Source of the DNA: an uncultured Verrucomicrobiales bacterium
Lineage (GTDB): Bacteria; Verrucomicrobiota; Verrucomicrobiia; Verrucomicrobiales; Akkermansiaceae
DNA length: 64,000 nt
Direction of reading: 5' to 3'
Assembly: GCA_947039485.1 (NCBI GenBank)
Contig: CAMQZC010000014.1
Span: 1 to 64,000 of the forward strand
Both the position numbers and the translations under genes were made by a program. Shown in pieces: positions 28,132-36,801 of the stretch. The notes beneath the pieces are model-generated. The model worked only from the letters and a program-made list of their open reading frames with translations. It ran no database searches and was not told the DNA's origin. Each line of letters starts with the position of its first letter. Within the stretch, counting starts at the first letter, position 1.

Positions 28132-31100
28132 TTAGTCTTTCTTGGCGTTTTCGCTGGCAAAGGCTTCTTCTTGGGCTTCGAGTTTTGCGTAGGCGTAGAC
28201 TTCATCGGGGTCATCACCGTGGAGTTTCTTGTCAATCGTGGTGCCAAAGAGGCGCATGATAAAGACGTAGGCTGGTGGGATGAAGAAGACACCGATACCT
28301 GAGGCGATGCTCATGCCGATGACAACAACGATGCCGATGGCGTTACGCGCAAGCGCACCAGAGCCCTCTGCGAGTACGAGTGGTACGCAGCCGAGGATGA
28401 AGGCGAATGAGGTCATCAGGATGGGTCGCAGGCGCATGCGCGCAGCGGTGATGGTGGCCTCAAGCAGGTCTTGTCCACGCTCCATTTGCAGGATGGCGAA
28501 CTCAACAATGAGGATGGCGTTCTTTGCCGCGATACCCACGAGCATGACGAGTCCAATTTGGGCGTAGAGGTTAAGCTCTGTGCCTGTTGCCCAGAGTCCG
28601 AGGAAGGCTCCAAGGACGGCGACGGGGATGGTGAGGAAGATCGCGATTGGTACGGTCCATTTCTCATAGAGTGCTGCCATGATGAGGAAGCCGAAGATGG
28701 CAGAGAGGGTGAAGATACCACCGAGTCCCATGCCGTCTTGCACTTTTTTCTCCTGCATGCTCATGTCAACGTACTCAATGGCCCATTTGCTGGGGTCCAT
28801 GTTTTTCTCAAAGGTTTGCTCAATGAGTGACATGACTTGGGCTGTTGATTTACCCTCGGCTGGAGATACACTGATTTTACCTGAGTTGTAGATGTTGTTA
28901 TGCATTACAAACTCGGTGTCGCGGATATCTTTGATGCTCACGAGTGCGCTGAGGGGCACTGACTCGCTAAGGCTGTTGTTGATATAGAAGTTTGCGATCT
29001 GGTCGGTGTTGCTGCGGCTGGCGCCTGCTGCTTGCAGGTAGACGCGCCATTGCTGACCAAATTGAGTGTAGTAGTTGATGAAGCTTGAGCCGTTGAAACA
29101 TTGGAGCAGGGCGTTTGCTTCGGAGTAGTCTACTCCCTGTGCAAGACATTTGTCAATGTCGATGCTGAGCGATTTTTGAGGTACGGAGGGCAGCATCATG
29201 TCGCTGGCCTTGGTGATGATCTCAGGGTGCAGCAGCAGCATTTGCTCAAAGCTTTTTATTTGCTCATAGAGGGCGGCTACACCTTGACCTTCTAAATCTT
29301 CGAAGGCGAAGGTGATGTCATTGGACGTGCCTACACCTGGGATAGCTGGGGGGCTTGAGACGAAGCTGATGCCATCTGTGTCAGAGCTGCTCATGAGCGC
29401 CTGAATTCTTCCTTGGATGTCGTAAGCTGTGGGGATTTTTCCATTGACTTCATTACGAGCCGCGTAGGGCTTGAGGGAGATGAAGTAGGTGACTGCATTG
29501 GTGGTTTGCACACCAATCATGACGTTCATCCCGATGATGGTGGTGACAACGTCAACACCCTCAACTCCGGAGATGGTGCTCTCGAGATTGATTGCTTGCT
29601 CGTTGGCGCGCTGCAGGGAGACACCCGGGGTCATGATGAGACCACCGAGTAGGTAGCCTTGGTCCTCGTTGGGCAGGAAGCCACCGGGGACTTTCTGCGC
29701 GACGGGGATGATGCTCAGCGTGATTAAGAGCAGGAGACCCATGGAGAGCCACAGCTTGCGGCAGAGTATATCGCAGATGTAGGCATAACCGTCAGCCACA
29801 AAGTCATATCCCTTGTTGAAGAGATTGTAGAGGGGGGTGAAAATGGATTTGTGCTCTCCCTTGGGCTGCAGCAGCAGGGCGCAGAGGGCTGGTGATAGGC
29901 TCAGGGCGTTGAAGGCTGAGATAATCATGGAGACGGCAATGGTTACAGCAAATTGCTGGAAGAGGGTGCCGGTGATACCTGGGAGGAGGACGGAGGGGAG
30001 GAAGACGGCTGCAAGCACGAGGGCAATAGCAATAACGGGTCCACTCACTTCTTTCATCGCCGCGTAGGTGGCTTGACGTGGGTTCATGCCCTCATCAAGA
30101 TGCGCCTCAACGGCCTCCACTACGACGATAGCATCATCCACCACGAGGCCGATTGCGAGCACCATGCCAAGCAGGCAGATGGTGTTGAGCGAGAAGCCGA
30201 GGATGGGGAAGAAACAGAAGGTGGTAATGAGCGATACGGGTACCGCAATGAGGGGGATGATGGTGGCACGCCAGCCCTGAAGGAAGAGGAATACGACGAT
30301 GGCAACGAGGACTAGGGCCTCGACGAGTGTGTGAAGAATCTCTGTGATGGAGTCACGCACGGGGGTAGTGGTGTCCAGTGAGATGGTGCCACGCATACCC
30401 TCGGGCATGTTGCGGCCTTTCTCATCGAGCAGCTTGCGCAGGGCGTCCATGGTGGTGATGGCGTTTGCATCACCACTCTGGTAGACACCAATTGCGGTGG
30501 CGGCTCGTCCGAGCACGCGGCTGGAGATGGAGTAGGATTCGGTACCGAGCTCAACCTTGGCGATGTCGCCTAGGCGCACGGCGCGGGTGCCTTCTTGGCG
30601 TACGATGATGTCGCTAAATTCGTCGATGGTAGCGAGACGACCTTTGTTGCGGATGGTGAAGGTGAATTCTTGGCCATCGGGCATTGGTTCAGCACCTACA
30701 GAACCACCGGGGTTGGTTTTGTTCTGGGCGTTTACTGCGGCGGCGACTTCGGCGACTGAGATGTCTTTTTGAGCCATGGCCTCGGTGTCGAGCCAGATAC
30801 GTACGGCGTAGCGGCTAGCAAAGACCTGCACGTCACCCACGCCTTTAATGCGCTTGATGGGGTCAACGAGGTTGATGTAGGCGTAGCCTGTAAGGTCGAT
30901 GCGTGAGAAGAAGTCATTGGGTGAGTCAATGGCATAAATCATCAGGGGGAGACCTGCGCTCTGCTTAATGGTAACACCCATCTGGGCGACAGAGCTGGGC
31001 AGCTGGGCTGTGGCCTGCGAGTAGCGCATGTAGGTGAGCTGCTGATCAGTGTTTGGGTCTGTGCCAGGGGCAAAGATGACGTTGATTGTGCAGATGCCGT

Positions 31101-31353
31101 TGTTGGAGGAGGTGGAGCTCATGTAGTCCATGTTCTCCACACCTGAGATTTGCAGCTCGATGGGGGTAGCCACGGCGTCAGCTACTTCCTGTGCATTAGC
31201 ACCGGTGTAGTTGGCGGTGAGGCTGATGGTGACTGGCGCGATGTCGGGGTACTGCGAGATGGGTAGACCCTGTAGGCAGATGAGTCCTAATAGGGTGGTG
31301 AGGATGGAGATGACGCCAGCGATGATGGGGTGCTTGATAAAGAAGGGTGCCAT
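28132..31353 (-). CDS. RND multidrug efflux transporter, AcrB/MexB (HAE1) family
   Basis: A 1073-residue inner-membrane proton-driven efflux pump. It begins FFIKHPIIAGVISILTTLLG, the standard first membrane segment. The proton relay residues are present: paired Asp in GLVVDDAIVVVEA in membrane segment 4 and Lys in GIAAKNAILIVEFA in segment 10. Two large periplasmic loops and twelve membrane segments are implied by the length and layout. The C-terminus has an extra acidic and lysine-rich tail of about 30 residues. It is predicted to export drugs or other hydrophobic compounds, and the substrate cannot be told. It lies 53 bases downstream of its adaptor gene in the same operon; no TolC-type outer membrane channel is encoded in the window. 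Confidence 0.95.
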   Translation of the reverse strand: MAPFFIKHPIIAGVISILTTLLGLICLQGLPISQYPDIAPVTISLTANYTGANAQEVADAVATPIELQISGVENMDYMSSTSSNNGICTINVIFAPGTDPNTDQQLTYMRYSQATAQLPSSVAQMGVTIKQSAGLPLMIYAIDSPNDFFSRIDLTGYAYINLVDPIKRIKGVGDVQVFASRYAVRIWLDTEAMAQKDISVAEVAAAVNAQNKTNPGGSVGAEPMPDGQEFTFTIRNKGRLATIDEFSDIIVRQEGTRAVRLGDIAKVELGTESYSISSRVLGRAATAIGVYQSGDANAITTMDALRKLLDEKGRNMPEGMRGTISLDTTTPVRDSITEILHTLVEALVLVAIVVFLFLQGWRATIIPLIAVPVSLITTFCFFPILGFSLNTICLLGMVLAIGLVVDDAIVVVEAVEAHLDEGMNPRQATYAAMKEVSGPVIAIALVLAAVFLPSVLLPGITGTLFQQFAVTIAVSMIISAFNALSLSPALCALLLQPKGEHKSIFTPLYNLFNKGYDFVADGYAYICDILCRKLWLSMGLLLLITLSIIPVAQKVPGGFLPNEDQGYLLGGLIMTPGVSLQRANEQAINLESTISGVEGVDVVTTIIGMNVMIGVQTTNAVTYFISLKPYAARNEVNGKIPTAYDIQGRIQALMSSSDTDGISFVSSPPAIPGVGTSNDITFAFEDLEGQGVAALYEQIKSFEQMLLLHPEIITKASDMMLPSVPQKSLSIDIDKCLAQGVDYSEANALLQCFNGSSFINYYTQFGQQWRVYLQAAGASRSNTDQIANFYINNSLSESVPLSALVSIKDIRDTEFVMHNNIYNSGKISVSPAEGKSTAQVMSLIEQTFEKNMDPSKWAIEYVDMSMQEKKVQDGMGLGGIFTLSAIFGFLIMAALYEKWTVPIAIFLTIPVAVLGAFLGLWATGTELNLYAQIGLVMLVGIAAKNAILIVEFAILQMERGQDLLEATITAARMRLRPILMTSFAFILGCVPLVLAEGSGALARNAIGIVVVIGMSIASGIGVFFIPPAYVFIMRLFGTTIDKKLHGDDPDEVYAYAKLEAQEEAFASENAKKD

Positions 31354-31406
31354 AATATATTGGGGCTAGTTGTTGTGGGGCTGCTTGAGTTGCTGGGTTA
31401 TCGAGA

Positions 31407-34388
31407 TTATTTGCTGCTCGGCGTTGTTGTTTTTGCGTTGCGGCTAGGTGCTGCTTCAGCGGTGACAGATGCCTCCGTGGTCTTGGGCTGCGTGTATTGG
31501 AAGGGCTTGGCTAAAACCGTGTTGGCGATGTTACCAGCTGCTTTGTTAGCTTGCATGATCATGCCCGCATTGAATCCACCCTCTACAATGATTTGGGATG
31601 ATGCCAGATCTTTGACTCCATGCTGCTTGAGCACCATGATGAGGGCATCAGGTGATCCGCTTGCACGTGCGATGAGGTCGAGTTCATCCTTGGCTTTGGC
31701 TTGCTTGAGGAAGGCGTCGCGCATGTTTTTTGCCTCGTTTTTGGCGACGTAGTAGTCGGCCCAGTTTGCGCGATTATCCAGCGCTGGGGCATCATCGGGC
31801 AGCTTTTTGCCAGCTTGCTTTTCCATGATTTCACGGATGCTGCTTGCGCCTGCTTGTTTGATGATGAGTTCTTCCCAGCTCTTGACTTGGTTTTTCTGGA
31901 AGATGATTTCTTCGAGGCTTTCTACCTTGTTCATCGCGGTGATACCTGCACCGACCACATCGCGGTTGATGTCGATGATGTGCATGGGCTGGAGGGTTTT
32001 TTTGCCATCTGGACCTTCGATCTCAAGGTTAACAAGCTTGCCCTTCGTCACGGGAAGCGCAGCGGGGGCTCCGTTGGGCAGGAGGTACATGATGAAGTCT
32101 GTGTTGTTTTGGTTCTGCACGGCTCGCGCTGGGACGATGTAGGCGTCTGGCAGGGAGTTGTTTCTAGTGAGTACACGTACGGGCATGCCTGAGCGCAGGG
32201 ATCCGTTAGGGTTGTCAACATGACCGACCACGGTGAGTGTACCTGCGGTCTTGCTCACGGCATTGTCGATTGAGACGACGTTGCCAAGCTGGGGGTATGT
32301 GCGACCATTTTGCATGAGTAAGCTAAAGGGGATCGCGTTGAGCGATTTCTTGTCTTGCTTCTCACTGAGCTTGGTAAAGCCTCGCAGTGCTACTTTGCCA
32401 CTGACTTGGAAGTCGATGCGCATGGGGTTTACCGATGAGAGTGAGACGAGGGGCTCTGTGGATGATGGCCCAACGAGGTCACCGACGGAGGGGCTAGCGA
32501 TGCCTGCACGACCGTCAAAGGGGGCATTGATGTCTGTGTAGGCGAGGTTGATTTTGGCCTCGTTAACGTTAGCTGCCATCTGAGCGATGCTGGCCTTGGC
32601 CTGCATGACAGCGGCTGTGTTGGTCAGTACCTCTGTATTGGTGTCGGTGATGGTCTTATCGGAGACGGCACCTGGGCTGCTCTTGTTGAGGTTGATGTAG
32701 CGCTCGGCGTCCTGCTGGCTCTTTGCGAGGTTGGCCTTGGCTTGGTCAAGGGATGCATTGGCTACAGCGAGGTTGGCCTCGGCTTTGTCAAGGGATGCTT
32801 GGAAGGGGGCGGGGTCGATGGTGAAGAGTATGTCTCCTTTTTTCACCATGCTGCCATCCTTGAAGTTTTTGCTCAGGATGAAGCCGCTGACCTTGGCGCG
32901 TAGCTCGGTCTCATCGACACCGCGTACGTTGCCAAACCACTCATCGGTGATTTGGACGTCTTGTTGCTTGAGGCTGGTGACTTTGACGGGCATCTTGGGG
33001 AGGCTAGCCTTGGCGTTGGGGTCGAGCTTGGGTACTGTTGAGCGCGCTTCGGCCACTTGTGCGGGGTCGATGATGGGTTTGAAGCTAAAGGGGGCGGTTT
33101 CAATGGTGCCCGATTTTGGACGTTCTTGACCCTTCTCTAGGACAAGCTCGGGGATGCGGCTGTTGTTGGCTGAGATTTTGCTGGCAATGAGGCTGTTTGC
33201 CTTGTCATTGATGACGGGGACATCGGTGATTTTGTCGTAGCCGCTCCTCTTGAAGCTCTCGCTGAGGGTCTCGTTGTAGCCTGAGATGGCGACGAGTTTT
33301 TGTGTTGACTCATATCCGTTGGCTTCCTTGACTTGTATGTCGTAGTTGCCCTTGACGACAACAGGGATGAGGATGGGATGATTGCTCTTGTCAACGATGA
33401 GGATGAATTTGCTGCGCAGAGTGCTACGGATAGAGTCCTCGGGGACGAGGATGGCTTTGTATTGGGAGAGTACGCTGCTGACGCGTACTGACATGCCTGC
33501 GCGGAGGAGTCCTTCGGGGTTGGGGATGCTACCTACGATGCTGTAGACGCCGTTATTATCTACTTTGCTATCCGCGGCAATGATGCTGCCGGGGAGGTCG
33601 TAGGTGCTGCCGTCCTCGAGGATGAGGTTAAACTTGGTTCCTCCTTTGTCTGCTGATCCGGGGCCACCAAACTCAAGGAAGTCTGCGAGCAGAGCATCAC
33701 CATTGATGGCGAAGTCAACGCGAATGGGGTTGACTGAGGAGATGTTGGCTAGCTCGCTGCTGGAGTTCAAGAGCTCACCTTTGGAGAATTCTGCTGTGCC
33801 GACGATGCCGTCAAATGGGGCTCGGATGACGGTGTAATCAAGATTGATTTGAGCTTCGAGTACCGTAGCTTTTGTCTTGCTGATGGTGGCTTTTGCCATT
33901 TCGACGCTTGCGGTGGCTGCGATGAGTGTTTGTTTGGCGTCGTCGAGTTCTTTCTCTGAGACGGCGTTGCTCCGGACGAGCTTTTCGTAGCGCTTGACGT
34001 CGAGTTGGGCTTGGGCTTGGCTTGCGTTGGAGGAGGTGAGGGATGCTTCTGCGGCAAGGAGGTTAGCCTTGGCTTGATCGAGGGTGGTTTGGAAGAGGTC
34101 TGGCTCGATGCGGAAGAGAATGGTGTCTTTCTTGACAAAGGTGCCGTTCATATAGTCCTGCGAGAGCAGGAAGCCCGTGACGCGTGGGCGGATGGTGGTA
34201 CTCTCAGTACCACGCAGGAAGCCAAACCATTCACCGGAGTCACTCACTTCTTCTTCGATGATGTTGAATGTCTGAATGGCGGGGGCTTTAGCAACGATTT
34301 TTTGATTGTCCTGAGAGTCGCAAGAGACGCTGAGGAGGCCGAGGCTGCAACTGCCAAGTGCTATGGTGATGAGGGCTTTACGTTTCAT
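31407..34388 (-). CDS. Tandem-duplicated RND periplasmic adaptor (two AcrA-like modules in one chain)
   Basis: 993 residues. The lipoprotein signal ends LLSVSC with Cys23. Module 1 (about 50-400) has the half-lipoyl strand GEWFGFLRG...VTGFLLSQDYMNG, a long coiled-coil hairpin, then YTVIRAPFDGIVG and SSVNPIRVDF. Module 2 (about 480-820) repeats the same order: DEWFGNVRG...VSGFILSKNFKDG, a hairpin, YTDINAPFDGRAG, SSVNPMRIDF. A proline-containing linker of about 60 residues joins them. The last 170 residues are an extra, mostly helical tail. Ordinary adaptors are about 380 residues with a single module, and six copies surround the pump. A two-module chain could supply the ring with three copies. 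It is cotranscribed with the AcrB-type pump. The fusion is clear, but its stoichiometry is inference. Confidence 0.9.
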   Translation of the reverse strand: MKRKALITIALGSCSLGLLSVSCDSQDNQKIVAKAPAIQTFNIIEEEVSDSGEWFGFLRGTESTTIRPRVTGFLLSQDYMNGTFVKKDTILFRIEPDLFQTTLDQAKANLLAAEASLTSSNASQAQAQLDVKRYEKLVRSNAVSEKELDDAKQTLIAATASVEMAKATISKTKATVLEAQINLDYTVIRAPFDGIVGTAEFSKGELLNSSSELANISSVNPIRVDFAINGDALLADFLEFGGPGSADKGGTKFNLILEDGSTYDLPGSIIAADSKVDNNGVYSIVGSIPNPEGLLRAGMSVRVSSVLSQYKAILVPEDSIRSTLRSKFILIVDKSNHPILIPVVVKGNYDIQVKEANGYESTQKLVAISGYNETLSESFKRSGYDKITDVPVINDKANSLIASKISANNSRIPELVLEKGQERPKSGTIETAPFSFKPIIDPAQVAEARSTVPKLDPNAKASLPKMPVKVTSLKQQDVQITDEWFGNVRGVDETELRAKVSGFILSKNFKDGSMVKKGDILFTIDPAPFQASLDKAEANLAVANASLDQAKANLAKSQQDAERYINLNKSSPGAVSDKTITDTNTEVLTNTAAVMQAKASIAQMAANVNEAKINLAYTDINAPFDGRAGIASPSVGDLVGPSSTEPLVSLSSVNPMRIDFQVSGKVALRGFTKLSEKQDKKSLNAIPFSLLMQNGRTYPQLGNVVSIDNAVSKTAGTLTVVGHVDNPNGSLRSGMPVRVLTRNNSLPDAYIVPARAVQNQNNTDFIMYLLPNGAPAALPVTKGKLVNLEIEGPDGKKTLQPMHIIDINRDVVGAGITAMNKVESLEEIIFQKNQVKSWEELIIKQAGASSIREIMEKQAGKKLPDDAPALDNRANWADYYVAKNEAKNMRDAFLKQAKAKDELDLIARASGSPDALIMVLKQHGVKDLASSQIIVEGGFNAGMIMQANKAAGNIANTVLAKPFQYTQPKTTEASVTAEAAPSRNAKTTTPSSK

Positions 34389-34464
34389 GGTTGATGAGGT
34401 GTTATGGGGGATGGGTTAAGATTGTACTCGATGATTAGTGCGTTGGTCAGATAATTCTCGCGCG

Positions 34465-34494
34465 TATACTGCCAAAGAGTAGCAATTTTGTCAA
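34465..34494 (-). promoter_or_regulatory. Predicted promoter of the RND efflux operon
   Basis: Minus strand: TTGACA (34494-34489), 18 bases, AGTATA (34470-34465). The leader to the adaptor ATG at 34388 is about 70 bases. Confidence 0.5.
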
Positions 34495-34506
34495 TCCTAT
34501 TCTTGT

Positions 34507-34518
34507 TATTGCGCAATA
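34507..34518. promoter_or_regulatory. 12-bp palindrome upstream of the efflux promoter, possible operator
   Basis: TATTGCGCAATA is a perfect palindrome, 13 bases upstream of the predicted -35 element and just beyond the end of the neighbouring gene. It could be a repressor or activator site for the efflux operon, but no regulator gene is adjacent. The sequence is short enough to be chance. Confidence 0.3.
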
Positions 34519-34551
34519 TTTAATGATTTTAAACTAATTTAACGTAGTTTG

Positions 34552-35028
34552 TTAACTGCAAGCTCGCATAGTGAGTATGAGGAGAATGATTCCAACGATG
34601 ATGGGTATGCTGCCTATAGATGACTCCTGGGGCTGCGGTTGCGGTTTAATCTTGCGTGGCAGAGGTGTAGGTGATGGTGTTGCTGTAGGGTTGCTGCGCG
34701 CGGCTTGTTGTTGTGGTTTGGGTGGAGTTGGTATTGAATGCGTCGCTGCAGAGGCTCTTCTTTGCTGGGTGGGCAACTTGTTGCTTATGATGCTCTCTGC
34801 AATGGGTGTGGCGGGGTAGAGAGCGATGCTGGGGAGCTCTTGAATGATGGCGTTTTGGTCGGGCAGCGCAGAGAGCGAGTGCTGGCGTGCTGTGAATTCA
34901 GCGGCGCGAGCTTCTTGCTCTTTGATCATGAGACCGAGTTTGTAGGTGAGTTGCTCAGACATCGCCTCAAGGGCGGCGTTTTGCTCTGCGAGGGGGTTGG
35001 GCTCGTCGTTGTGGTTTGTGGGGCTCAT
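34552..35028 (-). CDS. Proline-rich protein with a C-terminal membrane anchor
   Basis: 158 residues. The N-terminal third is helical and charged (AEQNAALEAMSEQLTYKLGLMIKEQEARAAE pattern), the middle is rich in Pro, Gln, Ser and Thr, and the last about 20 residues (IGSIPIIVGIILLILTMRACS) form a single membrane anchor. No signal peptide is seen, so the bulk should face the cytoplasm. I recognise no family. It is the last gene of the leftward cluster, 21 bases after the previous gene, and its product may hold a partner at the membrane. Confidence 0.55.
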   Translation of the reverse strand: MSPTNHNDEPNPLAEQNAALEAMSEQLTYKLGLMIKEQEARAAEFTARQHSLSALPDQNAIIQELPSIALYPATPIAESIISNKLPTQQRRASAATHSIPTPPKPQQQAARSNPTATPSPTPLPRKIKPQPQPQESSIGSIPIIVGIILLILTMRACS

Positions 35029-35049
35029 GATTTTGAATGTTGGTGGTGA

Positions 35050-35607
35050 TTATGCTTCGTTGCTCGCTGCGGTGGCTTGTTCTTGCTGGCGCATGCGGTG
35101 GAAGACTGCTGTGAGGATTTTTTGGCGATCTCCACGAGCTGAGGTGATGATTTGTAGGAAGTCGCAGGGGTCGATATCACCATGCTTCTTGAGAAAGTCT
35201 CGGTCCTTGCCACAGTAGTACATGAGGTTGGGGTCGAGTGTGCCAAAGAGTTTGGCCTCAGCCTTTTTTATGATTCTTGGCAGGTAGGGGATGTCGTTGA
35301 AGGACTCGCTGTCAGGTGGAAGTTGATTCGCGTTGATTGTTTTTGAATTGCCAGAGATGGAACGCTGCACGGTGTAGAAGTGGTTGCGGCGGGTGGCTGC
35401 AATCAGTAGCGCTGTGCTGGGGCTGGGGGTGCCCAGTGTGGCAAAGTCCTCGATGTATTGGTAGAGCTCGAGGGGACGGTAGCCTATGCTCTCGATGAAT
35501 TGCACCTCCTCCGAGAGAAAGATGCGTTCGGGGCTGATGTTTGGGTTGCTATGGTAGCGCTCTACAGCGTCACTAAAAAGCTTGAGAAATATGTCGTTCC
35601 ACTCCAT
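35050..35607 (-). CDS. DUF5069-like protein
   Basis: 185 residues, soluble, with no signal peptide. The second half has a conserved-looking pattern: IPYLPRIIKKAEAKLFGTLDP, then MYYCGKDRDFLKKHGDIDPCDFLQII. From recall this resembles DUF5069-type proteins seen mainly in Verrucomicrobia and Planctomycetes, whose role is unknown. It sits between the phosphopantetheinyl transferase gene and the proline-rich anchored protein on the same strand with short gaps, so it is probably cotranscribed. Confidence 0.6.
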   Translation of the reverse strand: MEWNDIFLKLFSDAVERYHSNPNISPERIFLSEEVQFIESIGYRPLELYQYIEDFATLGTPSPSTALLIAATRRNHFYTVQRSISGNSKTINANQLPPDSESFNDIPYLPRIIKKAEAKLFGTLDPNLMYYCGKDRDFLKKHGDIDPCDFLQIITSARGDRQKILTAVFHRMRQQEQATAASNEA

Positions 35608-35652
35608 AGGTATTAGTATAGTGTAGAGCTGTGGTTACTAGCAAGGAGAAAC

Positions 35653-36237
35653 TTAGCTATTGTGTGCCAGCGCGGCGATATAGTTGGGCCGGGGCTGCCA
35701 TAGTTCGATCTTGAGGCTGCTCTCAAAGAGGAGTTCTATCTGCCCATCTCGGTAGATGTAGGGCCGCTCAAGGGCTTGCCATATGCTTAGTCCTGCTTGC
35801 TTGATGAGAGCCTCTGTGCTGCACCAGCAGGCAAAGAATTCTTCGCTGGGGCAGCCGCGCTCGCGAAATTGTGTGAGCTGCGGCTCTGCCATGAATCGTG
35901 GCGCGATGCCGCTGAAGTTGCGGGGGTGGATGCGCTCAACGTCGATGCCGATGGGGCTGCTGTCGATGGCGATGAGCAGGATGTCTGCGGCGTGGCTGAT
36001 GTTGAAGTGGATCTGTGGCTGTGCTTCCCAGTGGGGTTTGCCATGCTCATTGCTACGCAGATGGATGTTGTGGAGGCTTTGCTGGCTGTAGCGTGCGAGC
36101 TCTCGCTTGAGTTGGCAGCGTGCTCTTAGGTAGCACTCCTCGCGTTTGCTGTAGTGCTCAATCTCCTCTGGTGTGAGGATGAGATGCTCATCTCCTTGGG
36201 TCTTGAGCTGGCTGAGTTGGTAGCTGAGTATCTCCAT
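35653..36237 (-). CDS. 4'-phosphopantetheinyl transferase
   Basis: A 194-residue enzyme of the Sfp/AcpT superfamily, which moves the phosphopantetheine arm from coenzyme A to a carrier-protein serine. Landmarks are the N-terminal YLRARCQLKRELARYS, FNISHAADILLIAI, GIDVERI (metal-binding Asp and Glu), and FACWCSTEALIKQAGLSI. In this last motif the usual W-x-x-K-E-A-x-x-K reads W-C-S-T-E-A-L-I-K: the catalytic Glu and second Lys are kept and the first Lys is Thr. The carrier-protein substrate is unknown and none is nearby. The start at 36237 directly follows six copies of a 10-base repeat. Confidence 0.85.
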   Translation of the reverse strand: MEILSYQLSQLKTQGDEHLILTPEEIEHYSKREECYLRARCQLKRELARYSQQSLHNIHLRSNEHGKPHWEAQPQIHFNISHAADILLIAIDSSPIGIDVERIHPRNFSGIAPRFMAEPQLTQFRERGCPSEEFFACWCSTEALIKQAGLSIWQALERPYIYRDGQIELLFESSLKIELWQPRPNYIAALAHNS

Positions 36238-36240
36238 GTT

Positions 36241-36300
36241 GGTGCTTGTTGGTGCTTGTTGGTGCTTGTTGGTGCTTGTTGGTGCTTGTTGGTGCTTGTT
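36241..36300. repeat. Six perfect copies of a 10-bp tandem repeat
   Basis: GGTGCTTGTT occurs six times without a mismatch (AACAAGCACC on the coding strand). It fills almost the whole gap between the stop codon of the upstream phosphodiesterase gene (36299-36301) and the ATG of the phosphopantetheinyl transferase gene (36237). Copy-number change would alter the intercistronic spacing by 10 bases without changing either protein. Confidence 0.97.
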
Positions 36301-36793
36301 ATCGGGTCTTGTAGATCTCGGCGTGGTTGCTCTCTGTATCGTAGATGGCGTAGCTGGGGATGCTCTGCCTGCCTTGAATCTCTCCTGGGTTGAGCAGCAG
36401 GCATTGCTTAATCATCTGCTGTACAGCCTGATGGCTGTGACCGTAGAAGACCGCGTCGTAGAGTCCGCTCTGCGCCTCTCTATAGGCGATATGGGGGTAG
36501 TGGTGCATGTAGATGCGGCGACCACCAATGAGTAACTGGGCGCTCTCTCCGTGGAGTCTGAGCTTGTCGAGCTGCTCGGCGGCGAGGTAGAATTGGTGGC
36601 GGTTCCACTCGTTGTTGCCAAAGATGAGATCAATCTCGCCCTGCCATTCATCGCGCAGTAGCTGCAAGCTTGCAAGCTCGCTGAGGTCACCTGTGAGGAG
36701 GAGTCGCGCTACGCCATGTTTCTTGATTGCCTTGAGCGTCTGCTTGAGGTTGGTGGATGCATCATGGATGTCGGAGATGATGGCGATGAGCAT
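36299..36793 (-). CDS. YfcE/MJ0936-family metallophosphoesterase
   Basis: A 164-residue small calcineurin-like phosphoesterase. The metal-binding series is complete: ISDIHD at residues 6-11, TGDLSE, FGNNEW, MHHYPH, YGHSHQ and NPGEI. Relatives hydrolyse phosphodiesters, and YfcE-type enzymes show broad activity on model substrates, so the true substrate is open. It lies 8 bases after the coiled-coil membrane protein gene, which ties it to the leftward cluster. The 10-bp repeat begins at its stop codon. Confidence 0.9.
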   Translation of the reverse strand: MLIAIISDIHDASTNLKQTLKAIKKHGVARLLLTGDLSELASLQLLRDEWQGEIDLIFGNNEWNRHQFYLAAEQLDKLRLHGESAQLLIGGRRIYMHHYPHIAYREAQSGLYDAVFYGHSHQAVQQMIKQCLLLNPGEIQGRQSIPSYAIYDTESNHAEIYKTR

Positions 36794-36801
36794 GGGCTTG
36801 T

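Noticed and set aside
31330..31752. Rightward frame opposite the adaptor gene end
   Set aside because: It lies over the two efflux genes, whose motifs are unmistakable on the other strand.
36126..36535. Frames running through the 10-bp repeat on both strands
   Set aside because: A 10-bp repeat without stops is open in all frames, so these are by-products; real genes on each side have clear family motifs.
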